Part shown: positions 1-5,286 of the stretch, in pieces
How positions within the stretch are numbered: the first letter of the stretch is position 1
How the letters are laid out: each line of letters starts with the position of its first letter
Source: Tethybacter castelli
Lineage (GTDB): Bacteria; Pseudomonadota; Gammaproteobacteria; Tethybacterales; Tethybacteraceae
Reading direction: 5' to 3'
Assembly (NCBI GenBank): GCA_036679665.1
Contig: JAZHEJ010000030.1
Span: forward strand, 1 to 5,363
Length of the DNA stretch: 5,363 nt
The notes under the pieces: generated by a model
Seen by the model: the letters and a program-made list of their open reading frames with translations, nothing else
What the model was told of the DNA's origin: nothing
Databases searched by the model: none
Position numbers and translations under genes: made by a program

Positions 1-732
1 GTCGGCAGGTCGGCGCGACAGGCTTACGTGTATTTTTTGAACCCGGCAGCGCCGGGCGTCAAATCCAAGGTTGACGCCAGACTCAAAACGTTGTCTTCTT
101 CGGCGCAACTAGGCGGCGGATACTATATCGCGGTACGCGATATGGAAATAAGAGGAGTCGGTGAAATACTTGGGGAAGCGCAAAGCGGAGCGGTGTTTGA
201 CGTCGGTATCGAGGTTTTCAAGCGCCTGCTTGACAAAGCGGCGCGCGCCGCCCGCGACGGCTATGCGCCTTCTGATTGCGAGACCGATTTTGGCGGCTTG
301 GCGCGTCTGCCGGACAATTATTGCGCCAACGCGGTCGAAAGGATGCGGATGTATCGTCGCTTGGCGGCCGCCGGCAATGACGAGCAGCTAGGCGTGCTCA
401 GCGAAGAAATGCTGGACCGGTTCGGCGCTCATCCGTTGCCGGTCCGGATGCTGCTTGAAAGTCACCGGCTTAGGTTGCGCGCAAGCGTGCTGGGGATAAC
501 GAAAATTCAACGCACGCCGCAAGGGTTGCATTTTGCCTTTAGCGCGGATCCGCCTTGCGCGGACGCGTTGGTACAACTTGCTCATCAGCGCAACGATATC
601 GCTTTGTTGCCCGATCACACGCTGAGAATCAAGTGCAACGACGACATTGCCGAGCAACAGCAGCTGGCGTTTGAATTTTGTGCGCGGCTCAAAGATCCGG
701 TGCGAAGCGCGCAACCGCTGTCGGCACGCTAG
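1..732 (+). CDS. mfd: Transcription-repair coupling factor Mfd, C-terminal part (5' end outside window)
   Basis: Mfd is a cytoplasmic DNA translocase that pushes stalled RNA polymerase off damaged DNA and recruits UvrA for nucleotide excision repair. The frame is open from base 1, and the first residues, VGRSARQAYVYFL, match the end of helicase motif VI (GRVGRS) in the second translocase domain. About 30 residues on comes the family block GGGYYIAVRDMEIRGVGEILG followed by EAQSG, equivalent to DLEIRGAGELLGEEQSG in E. coli Mfd. The rest (about residues 95-240 of this piece) resembles the C-terminal D7 domain that masks the UvrA-binding surface, including the segments RMRMYRRLAAAGND and EEMLDRFGAHP. 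The 243 residues seen are roughly the last fifth of a protein usually near 1150 residues. The stop is TAG at 730-732. The ATG at 28 is internal, not a start: the preceding codons are conserved Mfd sequence. No sign of decay is visible in this part. Confidence 0.95.
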   Translation, partial: VGRSARQAYVYFLNPAAPGVKSKVDARLKTLSSSAQLGGGYYIAVRDMEIRGVGEILGEAQSGAVFDVGIEVFKRLLDKAARAARDGYAPSDCETDFGGLARLPDNYCANAVERMRMYRRLAAAGNDEQLGVLSEEMLDRFGAHPLPVRMLLESHRLRLRASVLGITKIQRTPQGLHFAFSADPPCADALVQLAHQRNDIALLPDHTLRIKCNDDIAEQQQLAFEFCARLKDPVRSAQPLSAR

Positions 733-746
733 AATTTTTTTTCGCG

Positions 747-1178
747 ATGCCGGCCGCGTTGCTAACCACCCGGGCCATGACCGTCCGTCGCTCTGGCGAA
801 GCGCTGTTTGCGAAGCTCGCGCTGGCAATCAAACCGGGCGGCTTGCTTGAGGTGTCCGGAGCCAACGGTTCAGGCAAAACCACGTTGCTGCGGGTGTTGG
901 CCGGACTGCTTGAACCGGATGAAGGTGAGGTGAGGTGGCGCGGTGAGCGCATCGTTGATAATTTGGCTGGGTTTTGTGCGGAATTAGCTTATGTCGGACA
1001 CAAGGACGCAATCAATCGGCGCTTGAGCACGCTGGATAATCTGCGCTTCGCCGCGGCGCTGGCCGGAGGCGACACTCGTCTTCAAACCGCGCTTGATAAG
1101 CTAGGCTGCGCCTCGCTCTGGCGCGCTCATGAGCGCGCCTGCGATCGGCGGCGCGGTGGCGGGATTGGTACGTCGTGA
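747..1178 (+). pseudogene. ccmA: CcmA, haem-export ABC ATPase, truncated and probably non-functional
   Basis: CcmA is the cytoplasmic ATPase that, with CcmB, releases haem-loaded CcmE from CcmC. The ATG at 747 (reading MPAALLTTRAMTV) is the best start because it aligns with the E. coli N-terminus; longer in-frame starts lie inside mfd. Walker A is intact (GANGSGKT, residues 38-45), as is the CcmA-type Q-loop region YVGHKDAI (82-89) and the segment LSTLDNLRFAAAL (93-105). Homology fades near residue 120. After that the frame reads a short unrelated tail, SLWRAHERACDRRRGGG, and stops at 1178, 50 bases inside ccmB. Intact CcmA is about 205 residues; this one has 143, of which about 120-127 look genuine. 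The ABC signature (LSAGQ), Walker B, D-loop and H-loop are all absent, so ATP hydrolysis is not expected. CcmB starts normally, so the pattern is an internal deletion of roughly 75 codons with a breakpoint near 1105-1138. A sequencing or assembly deletion is the alternative. Confidence 0.85.
1121..1138. repeat. Perfect 18-base palindrome centred on the ccmB start codon
   Basis: The sequence GCGCGCTCATGAGCGCGC equals its own reverse complement. The ccmB ATG (1129-1131) sits at its middle, and it lies at the point where ccmA homology has just been lost. In mRNA it could fold into a stem of about 7 pairs with a 4-base loop holding part of the start codon. Whether it is a trace of the deletion event, a translational control element or chance in GC-rich sequence cannot be told from this window. 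Confidence 0.8.
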
Positions 1179-1812
1179 TCTGCGCCTTGCGGCTCAACAC
1201 CCCTTTCAGTGGCTGATGCCGTTGGGTTTTTTCATTCTCGCCGCGATGATCTTGCCGCTGGGCGTCGGAACGGATCAGAATTTGTTGCAATCATTCGCCC
1301 CCGGCGCGTTGTGGTTGTGCGCGTTGTTGGCGGCTTTGCTTGCCCAGGAAGGCATGTTCCGCACTGACTATGAGGACGGCACCCTTGATCTTTTGCTCAT
1401 CAGTCCTTGTCCGTTACCTTTGCTGATCGCAAGCCGCGTCTTTGTCCAGTGGCTGGTTACCGGACTGCCGGCGGTAGTTATCGCGCCGTTGCTTGCGCAC
1501 AGCTACGGTTTGAGCTGGACTAGCGGCTGGATTTTGGCGATAACTTTGTTATTGGGTACGCCGTTGATCTCGTTGCTAGGTGCGGTCGGGGCGTCGTTGG
1601 TGGTCGGCTTGAATCGCGGCGGCATGTTAATTACCCTGCTGGTGCTTCCGTTATGCGTGCCGGTGCTGATTTTTGCAACGGCGGCGGTACGGGCCACGGC
1701 GGGCGGATTGCCGGTTAGCGGCCATTTGCTGTTGCTGGCGGCGATGCTGGTGCTGGCGGCGACTTTGGCTCCGCTCGCTTGCGCGGCAGGTTTGCGCGCG
1801 TCCGGAGGTTAG
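1129..1812 (+). CDS. ccmB: CcmB, haem exporter permease subunit
   Basis: CcmB is the inner-membrane partner of CcmA in the CcmABCD complex that releases holo-CcmE during cytochrome c maturation. The 227-residue product has the family length (E. coli 220). The family order is visible: LVRRDLRLA at 13-21, a first membrane segment (about 28-46), FAPGALWLCALLAALLAQE (56-74), the cytoplasmic motif FRTDYEDGTLDLLL (77-90), the segment VQWLVTGLPAVVIAPLL (106-122), ITLLLGTPLISLLGAVG (138-154), then LNRGGMLITLLVLPLCVPVL (161-180) leading into IFATAA. About six membrane segments are expected. The ATG at 1129 gives the family N-terminus. No clear Shine-Dalgarno precedes it, and it lies in an 18-base palindrome inside the overrunning ccmA frame, so its expression may be affected by the ccmA deletion. 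The gene itself looks intact, but its ATPase partner here is truncated. Confidence 0.95.
   Translation: MSAPAIGGAVAGLVRRDLRLAAQHPFQWLMPLGFFILAAMILPLGVGTDQNLLQSFAPGALWLCALLAALLAQEGMFRTDYEDGTLDLLLISPCPLPLLIASRVFVQWLVTGLPAVVIAPLLAHSYGLSWTSGWILAITLLLGTPLISLLGAVGASLVVGLNRGGMLITLLVLPLCVPVLIFATAAVRATAGGLPVSGHLLLLAAMLVLAATLAPLACAAGLRASGG
1804..1808 (+). promoter_or_regulatory. Shine-Dalgarno of ccmC
   Basis: GGAGG lies within the last codons of ccmB, 8 bases before the ATG at 1817. It is the only strong Shine-Dalgarno seen in the ccm block, and it supports 1817 over the GTG at 1814 or the ATG at 1823 as the ccmC start. Confidence 0.7.
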
Positions 1813-1816
1813 GGTG

Positions 1817-2557
1817 ATGCGCATGCCGGACTGGTTTACCAACTTGGGCGCGCCGGGGACGTTTTATAAATTCGCCGGGCGGTTGATACCGTGGCTGGCC
1901 GGATTGGCCGCGCTAAGTTTTGTGATCGGCGCGTATGGCGGCTTGGTGTTGGCTCCGCCGGACTATCAGCAAGGTGATGGATACCGAATTATTTTTATTC
2001 ATGTTCCGGCGGCGTGGATGTCGATGTTCATTTATGTGTTGATGGCGTTTTGGGGAGCGCTGGTGCTGATCTGGCGCGCGAAGATTGCCGCGGCGTTGAT
2101 GGTATCGGCCGCGACGCTCGGCGCATCATTTACCGCGATCACCCTTGCGACCGGTTCGTTGTGGGGCAAACCGATGTGGGGCACCTGGTGGGCGTGGGAC
2201 GCCAGGCTTACTTCCGAGTTGGTACTGTTGTTTTTGTATATCGGCTTTATCGCCATGCAGCAAGCATTGCCGGCGCGTCCGCAGTCGCGTCGCGCCGGCG
2301 CGGTGTTACTGCTGGTCGGCGTGGTTAATATACCGATCATCCATTATTCGGTACAGTGGTGGAACACTTTGCACCAGCCGGCGACGATCACCAAATTTGG
2401 CGCGCCGTCAATCGCGTTTGAAATGTTGTGGCCGTTGCTGGTGATGGCAATCAGTTTCATGGCTTTTTTCGCGGCGGCGTGTCTGTGGCGTACTCGCGCG
2501 GAACTACTTTTGAATGAAGTGCACTCGCGCTGGACTTATCAATTGACTAATGGCTGA
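1817..2557 (+). CDS. ccmC: CcmC, haem-handling membrane protein of cytochrome c maturation
   Basis: CcmC presents haem at the periplasmic face of the inner membrane and helps attach it covalently to CcmE. The 246-residue protein matches E. coli CcmC (245) along its length. Haem ligand histidines are present at H62 (IHVPAAW) and H186 (WWNTLHQ), equivalent to H60 and H184 of E. coli. The tryptophan-rich WWD signature WGKPMWGTWWAWDAR is at 116-130, followed by LTSELVLLFLYIG. The NIPIIHYSVQWW segment (171-182) is also well kept. Six membrane segments are expected for the family. The start at 1817 follows a GGAGG sequence and lies 4 bases after the ccmB stop. An in-frame extension upstream to 1673 is only open reading frame inside ccmB. 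The 3' end overlaps ccmD by 8 bases, so translation is probably coupled. The gene shows no damage. Confidence 0.97.
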   Translation: MRMPDWFTNLGAPGTFYKFAGRLIPWLAGLAALSFVIGAYGGLVLAPPDYQQGDGYRIIFIHVPAAWMSMFIYVLMAFWGALVLIWRAKIAAALMVSAATLGASFTAITLATGSLWGKPMWGTWWAWDARLTSELVLLFLYIGFIAMQQALPARPQSRRAGAVLLLVGVVNIPIIHYSVQWWNTLHQPATITKFGAPSIAFEMLWPLLVMAISFMAFFAAACLWRTRAELLLNEVHSRWTYQLTNG

Positions 2558-2699
2558 GTTTTTGGCAATGGGAGGCTATGCGTTTTACGTGTGGAGCGCG
2601 TGGGCGATCTGCGTGCTGGTGTTGGCGGCAAATTGTGTTTTTATCGCGTTGATCAACGCCAAAGCGGTACGCTTAGTCCACGCCCGGCACCAAAAATGA
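2550..2699 (+). CDS. ccmD: CcmD, small membrane protein of the haem exporter
   Basis: CcmD is a short single-span protein that stabilises the CcmABC complex and is needed for release of holo-CcmE. This 49-residue frame begins MAEFLAMGGYAFYVWSAWAI, the typical CcmD opening (FxxMGGYAxYVWxA), followed by a hydrophobic span to about residue 36. It ends with a basic cytoplasmic tail (NAKAVRLVHARHQK). The length falls in the usual range (about 45-75). The ATG overlaps the last 8 bases of ccmC, and its TGA overlaps the ccmE start as ATGA, so it is tightly embedded in the operon. It is easily missed because it is so short. No Shine-Dalgarno is obvious; coupling to ccmC is likely. Confidence 0.9.
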   Translation: MAEFLAMGGYAFYVWSAWAICVLVLAANCVFIALINAKAVRLVHARHQK

Positions 2700-3133
2700 C
2701 CCCGGCGCGTGTCAGGCGTATGATGCTGGTAGTGTTTATGCTAAGCGGAATCGGCATTGCGATGACGCTGGCACTGGCGGCGTTTGAACGTAATTTGCTG
2801 TTTTTTTATACTCCGACTCAAATCATTACCAAGGAGGTGAGGCCGCAAACCGAGTTTCGTATCGGCGGCCTGGTCGCTCCGGGTAGCGTGTTACGCAACG
2901 AAAACGAACTGGAGGTAACCTTTGCGGTCACCGACGGACCCAGCCGGGTACTAATCAAATATAACGGTATTTTGCCGGATCTGTTTCGCGAAGGCCAAGG
3001 AATTGTGGTGCGCGGCTTGCTGGGTTCTGACGGTGTGATAAAGGCAAGCGAGGTGCTGGCCAAGCATGATGAAAACTACATGCCTCCTGAAGCGGCGGCG
3101 GCGCTAGAAGCGGCAGCAGATTCCAACCCGTGA
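2696..3133 (+). CDS. ccmE: CcmE, periplasmic haem chaperone
   Basis: CcmE is a membrane-anchored periplasmic protein that binds haem covalently through one histidine and carries it to the CcmF/H ligase. The 145-residue product has a basic N-terminus (TPARVRR), one membrane anchor at about 9-29, then the motif FYTPTQI (37-43). The OB-fold beta barrel follows with RIGGLVAPGSV (55-65), YNGILPDLFREGQGIVV (89-105) and the haem-binding LAKHDENYMPPE (121-132). The attachment residue is H124, and the partner tyrosine is Y128. The start at 2696 overlaps the ccmD stop as ATGA; the longer frame from 2591 is inside ccmD and gives no family sequence. All key residues are present. In system I operons ccmF usually follows, but here 584 bases without an intact gene come next. 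Confidence 0.97.
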   Translation: MTPARVRRMMLVVFMLSGIGIAMTLALAAFERNLLFFYTPTQIITKEVRPQTEFRIGGLVAPGSVLRNENELEVTFAVTDGPSRVLIKYNGILPDLFREGQGIVVRGLLGSDGVIKASEVLAKHDENYMPPEAAAALEAAADSNP

Positions 3134-3144
3134 AAGCGAACACT

Positions 3145-3163
3145 GTTGATACGCGGTATCAAC
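3145..3163. repeat. Short inverted repeat (8-base arms, 3-base centre) after ccmE
   Basis: GTTGATAC and GTATCAAC flank GCG, 11 bases after the ccmE stop. As RNA this would be a tight hairpin. No T-run follows on either strand, so it is a poor intrinsic terminator; it could be a 3' mRNA-protecting hairpin or an operator-like dyad. It lies between the ccmE stop and the converging transporter relic. Confidence 0.4.
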
Positions 3164-3190
3164 GGAATCGCGCCAAGGTTTTGCTCTGAT

Positions 3191-3441
3191 TTAGCGAAAC
3201 TTGGCAAAAGTCGGAAAAATCCTGTCGTCGACGGGTAGTTGCTCGCGGATAACGTTATGGCCGACATGATTGAGCTTAATGTTGACATCTGGTGCGACTT
3301 TCTTGTAGCGCTCGACAAAGTCGGCCAACACCTGGATCTGGTGTTCGGAATTTGCTGGAAAACATGAAGGCTAAATCAGCCGCCAGCGCCTAGCACCAGC
3401 GCCAAAGCGACGCCCTTTTGTATATTGCTAAAGTAGTTCAT
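3191..3441 (-). pseudogene. Relic of a sugar ABC transporter substrate-binding protein (N-terminal part)
   Basis: Two pieces in different frames read as one damaged gene on the minus strand. From the ATG at 3441 to the TGA ending at 3376 are 21 residues, MNYFSNIQKGVALALVLGAGG, which look like the basic and hydrophobic parts of an export signal peptide. After a frame change, about 3368-3191 is open and contains QVLADFVERYKKVAPDVNIK then LNHVGHNVIREQLPV. This resembles the first helix, second strand and IREQLP turn near the N-terminus of extracellular solute-binding family 1 proteins. The expected first beta strand between the pieces is missing, and sequence after LPV diverges and stops at TAA (3193-3191). 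Full-length members have about 400-450 residues, so over 80 percent is absent. The adjacent deaminase and SIS genes make an amino-sugar substrate plausible, but that is inference. Family assignment is by motif memory, not a search. Confidence 0.55.
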
Positions 3442-3606
3442 CAAGTGCAGCTGTTTTTAAAGTATTATGATATCGCCCTGGAACAAAGCCTCGATATTTA
3501 TATTTCTGCTACCCCAAAACTCATATTCACCCGCTTCAATATCGGCCTGGGTATTACCGAAATGGTGTAGTTGTCTAAAATAGCAAGCCTGTAGCTATGA
3601 CAACAC
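3442..3606. other. AT-rich intergenic stretch without an identifiable gene
   Basis: Bases 3421-3600 have 69 G or C out of 180 (38 percent, counted by hand), clearly below the GC-rich genes on both sides. On the minus strand 3594-3460 is open for 45 codons (including DIEAGEYEFWGSRNINIEA) and ends at TAA 3459-3457. On the plus strand a similar stretch is open to the TAG at 3568-3570 (including DIALEQSLDIYISATPK). Neither has a convincing ATG and Shine-Dalgarno, and I recognise neither. The segment would be the upstream region of the transporter relic and may include its former promoter or a remnant of another gene. Confidence 0.45.
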
Positions 3607-3624
3607 TGACAGACATAGCTGTCA
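3607..3624. promoter_or_regulatory. Operator-like dyad upstream of the deaminase gene
   Basis: TGACAG, a 6-base spacer (ACATAG) and CTGTCA form a perfect interrupted palindrome about 95 bases before the ATG at 3718. An overlapping dyad pairs AGCTATG (3593-3599) with CATAGCT (3614-3620), so the two structures are mutually exclusive. A third, smaller one, GCAAC-GCA-GTTGC, is at 3641-3653. The position between a divergent transporter relic and a sugar-catabolism gene suits a repressor site, but the motif matches no regulator I can name, and I found no convincing -35/-10 pair nearby. Confidence 0.35.
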
Positions 3625-3717
3625 CTTTGCACAGTGTCGCGCAACGCAGTTGCAGACGGCCGGTAGCCTGCACCGGGGGCGGTTAGTGAAACCAGTCATT
3701 GTGCACCACGTAAATGT

Positions 3718-4512
3718 ATGGAAACTGTAGAACCGGTACGTAGCAGCCCGATCCATCAACGTCGGCATGAATCCATGCGCGTCGAAACATATCAGGACTC
3801 CGCTAGTCTTGGAGTCGCTAGCGCTTTTGATGTCGCTGCGGCACTGATTAAAGTACTGGCGCATCAGCCGCTGGCGCGGATGGTTCTTGCCGCTGCACCT
3901 AGCCAATCTGCAACGCTCGCTTGTTTAGCTCGAACAATGGGCATTGATTGGCAGCGTGTGGTGCTTTTTCACATGGATGAATTTATTGGCTTGCCGGCCG
4001 TGGCGCCGCAGCGTTTCGCCGCCTGGTTGCAACGGAATTTTTTTGCCCAGCTGGATAATCCGCAAATTCATAGAATCGTCCCTGAGCCGGATGCGAATCT
4101 CGCGGCGCGCGATTATGCCCGGTTGCTTGATGAAGCGCCGATTGATATAGTGTGCTTGGGCATCGGTGTTAATGGTCATATCGCTTTTAATGACCCGCCA
4201 GTAGCAAACTTCAATGACCCGCTGGACGTAAAAGTGGTTGCTCTTGATCAAACCTGTCGGCAACAACAGCTTGACGATCAGGGCTTTGCGGATCTTAGCG
4301 AGGTGCCGCGCGAGGCGATCACATTAACTGTCCCGCGCTTGTTGCGCGCCGACAGTCTGTTTTGTATGGTGCCAGGAGCGCACAAGGCTTCAGCTGTCCG
4401 CGCCAGCTTGTGCGGGCCGATTTCTACACAGTGCCCGGCGAGCGTTCTGCGCACCCATGCCAATTGCACGCTCTATCTAGATAACGAGTCCGACTACCAT
4501 GAACATTCCTAA
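3718..4512 (+). CDS. nagB: Glucosamine-6-phosphate deaminase/isomerase family protein
   Basis: Proteins of this family (NagB, related to 6-phosphogluconolactonase) convert glucosamine 6-phosphate to fructose 6-phosphate and ammonia in the cytoplasm. Conserved blocks are LAAAPSQSATL (58-68, the phosphate-loop region), VVLFHMDEFIGLP (81-93, with D87 matching the catalytic aspartate of MDEYVGLP in E. coli) and LGIGVNGHIAFNDPP (145-159, with H152). Late blocks are REAITLTVPRLL, PGAHKASAVRASLCGPI and CPASVLRTH. Two positions differ from E. coli NagB: Asp141 is N150 here and Glu148 is D157. As I recall, AAAPSQ and NGHIAFNDP are usual for a bacterial subfamily of this enzyme, so I do not read them as inactivation, but the exact substrate is less certain. 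The product is 264 residues, in the family range. A start at 3775 (MRVETY) would give 245 residues and fits E. coli NagB better; neither has a clear Shine-Dalgarno. The gene overlaps the next by 14 bases. Confidence 0.85.
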   Translation: METVEPVRSSPIHQRRHESMRVETYQDSASLGVASAFDVAAALIKVLAHQPLARMVLAAAPSQSATLACLARTMGIDWQRVVLFHMDEFIGLPAVAPQRFAAWLQRNFFAQLDNPQIHRIVPEPDANLAARDYARLLDEAPIDIVCLGIGVNGHIAFNDPPVANFNDPLDVKVVALDQTCRQQQLDDQGFADLSEVPREAITLTVPRLLRADSLFCMVPGAHKASAVRASLCGPISTQCPASVLRTHANCTLYLDNESDYHEHS

Positions 4513-5275
4513 GATTGATGCCGATGAACTTTGTAGCGGATATTTTGACTCTGTGCAGGAGTTGATGCGGCGGATCCTTAACGAAGAAACGAGCAGCTTG
4601 GATATTGCTGCTACTTGGCTTGCCGCCCAAATTAGCACCGACCGGCTAGTGTATGTTTTTGGGCCGGGTGGCCATTCCAATCTTGCTAGTCAGGAAATCT
4701 TTTTCCGGGCTGGCGGCCTAATGCATATAAGCGCTATCTTGGATGAAGGTACACTGCTGTCAAATGGCGCGCTGCGTTCCATGGCGATCGAGCGCACCCC
4801 GGGCTACGGCAAAGTTGTCATCGCGAACCGGGGCCTTGGCAAAGATGACCTGCTGATTTTGGTTAATGCCTACGGTATCAACGCGGCGCTGATAGATGCC
4901 GCACTTGCTGCACGCGCACAGGGGGTAAAGCTAATCGGAGTAAGTTCAGCAGTACATGCCCGCGACACTAAACCAGATCATCCAGCGCGACATCCTGAAA
5001 AACATAATTTGCAAGATGTGGTTGATTTGCATATTGACACCAAGGTTCCGATTGGCGATGCGGTAGTAAAGGTTGCCAAAATACCAGAGCAAATAGCGGC
5101 GATTTCCACTTTCGCGAATGCCTTTGCGCTTAACTGCCTGGTTATACGCACCGTGGCGAAGCTGGTGGCGGACGGTATCGAGCCGCCGGTCTGGCGAAGC
5201 GGCAACGCCCCGGGCGGAGATGAGGCCAACAGTCGGTTTTTGGCACGCTTTCGCGACCGGGTGCGCAGTTTGTGA
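4499..5275 (+). CDS. SIS-domain phosphosugar-binding protein
   Basis: SIS domains bind phosphorylated sugars in isomerases, deaminases and regulators. The 258-residue product resembles the UPF0309-like sugar isomerase-domain family. It has a helical start (about 8-45), then LVYVFGPGGHSNLASQEIFF (50-69) with AGGL next, matching the family's FGxGHSxLxAEExFxRAGGL. Next come LDEGTLLSNGALRSMAIERT (81-100) with PGYG, DDLLILVNAYGINAALIDAA (116-135), GVKLIGVSS (142-150), HPARHP (161-166) and the terminal signature PPVWRSGNAPGGDEANSRFL (229-248). The usual NSGRN phosphosugar loop is NAYGIN here, so catalysis on the standard substrate is uncertain; I believe a subfamily carries this form. It starts 14 bases before the deaminase gene ends, which implies coupled translation and a shared pathway, probably amino-sugar or another phosphosugar breakdown. 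The gene looks complete, with TGA at 5273-5275. Its internal segment 4977-5053 recurs at the end of the window. Confidence 0.88.
   Translation: MNIPKIDADELCSGYFDSVQELMRRILNEETSSLDIAATWLAAQISTDRLVYVFGPGGHSNLASQEIFFRAGGLMHISAILDEGTLLSNGALRSMAIERTPGYGKVVIANRGLGKDDLLILVNAYGINAALIDAALAARAQGVKLIGVSSAVHARDTKPDHPARHPEKHNLQDVVDLHIDTKVPIGDAVVKVAKIPEQIAAISTFANAFALNCLVIRTVAKLVADGIEPPVWRSGNAPGGDEANSRFLARFRDRVRSL
4977..5053 (+). repeat. Direct repeat copy 1 (77 bases), inside the SIS-domain gene
   Basis: This segment is identical over 77 bases to 5287-5363, at an offset of 310 bases. Here it is part of the coding sequence (about residues 160-185, from DHPARHP to TKVPIG), so this copy is the original. The base just before it differs between copies (G at 4976, A at 5286), which marks the left edge. 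Confidence 0.97.
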
Positions 5276-5286
5276 CGCAATTATCA

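Noticed and set aside
700..742. Possible intrinsic terminator at the mfd end: GTGC..AGCG pairing with CGCT..GCAC, then eight T at 735-742.
   Set aside because: The stem is only 4 plus 4 pairs split by an internal loop, and seven bases separate it from the T-run. It also lies inside the mfd coding sequence. Too weak to call.
1673..1816. 48-codon N-terminal extension of ccmC.
   Set aside because: It lies within ccmB in another frame, has no family resemblance, and a good GGAGG precedes 1817.
3172..3205. Inverted repeat GCCAAG/CTTGGC as a terminator for ccmE.
   Set aside because: The loop is over 20 bases and no T-run follows on either strand.
3076..3318. 80-codon minus-strand frame with an ATG overlapping the ccmE end.
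   Set aside because: It runs antisense through ccmE and in a different frame from the solute-binding segment; the composition looks like a shadow frame.
3464..3469. Minus-strand CATAAT as a -10 box for the transporter relic.
   Set aside because: No reasonable -35 hexamer lies 16-18 bases upstream, and the gene is decayed.
3571..3601. Promoter-like TTGTCT followed by TATGAC upstream of the deaminase gene.
   Set aside because: The spacing is 19 bases, and the -10 matches only four of six positions; chance level in AT-rich sequence.
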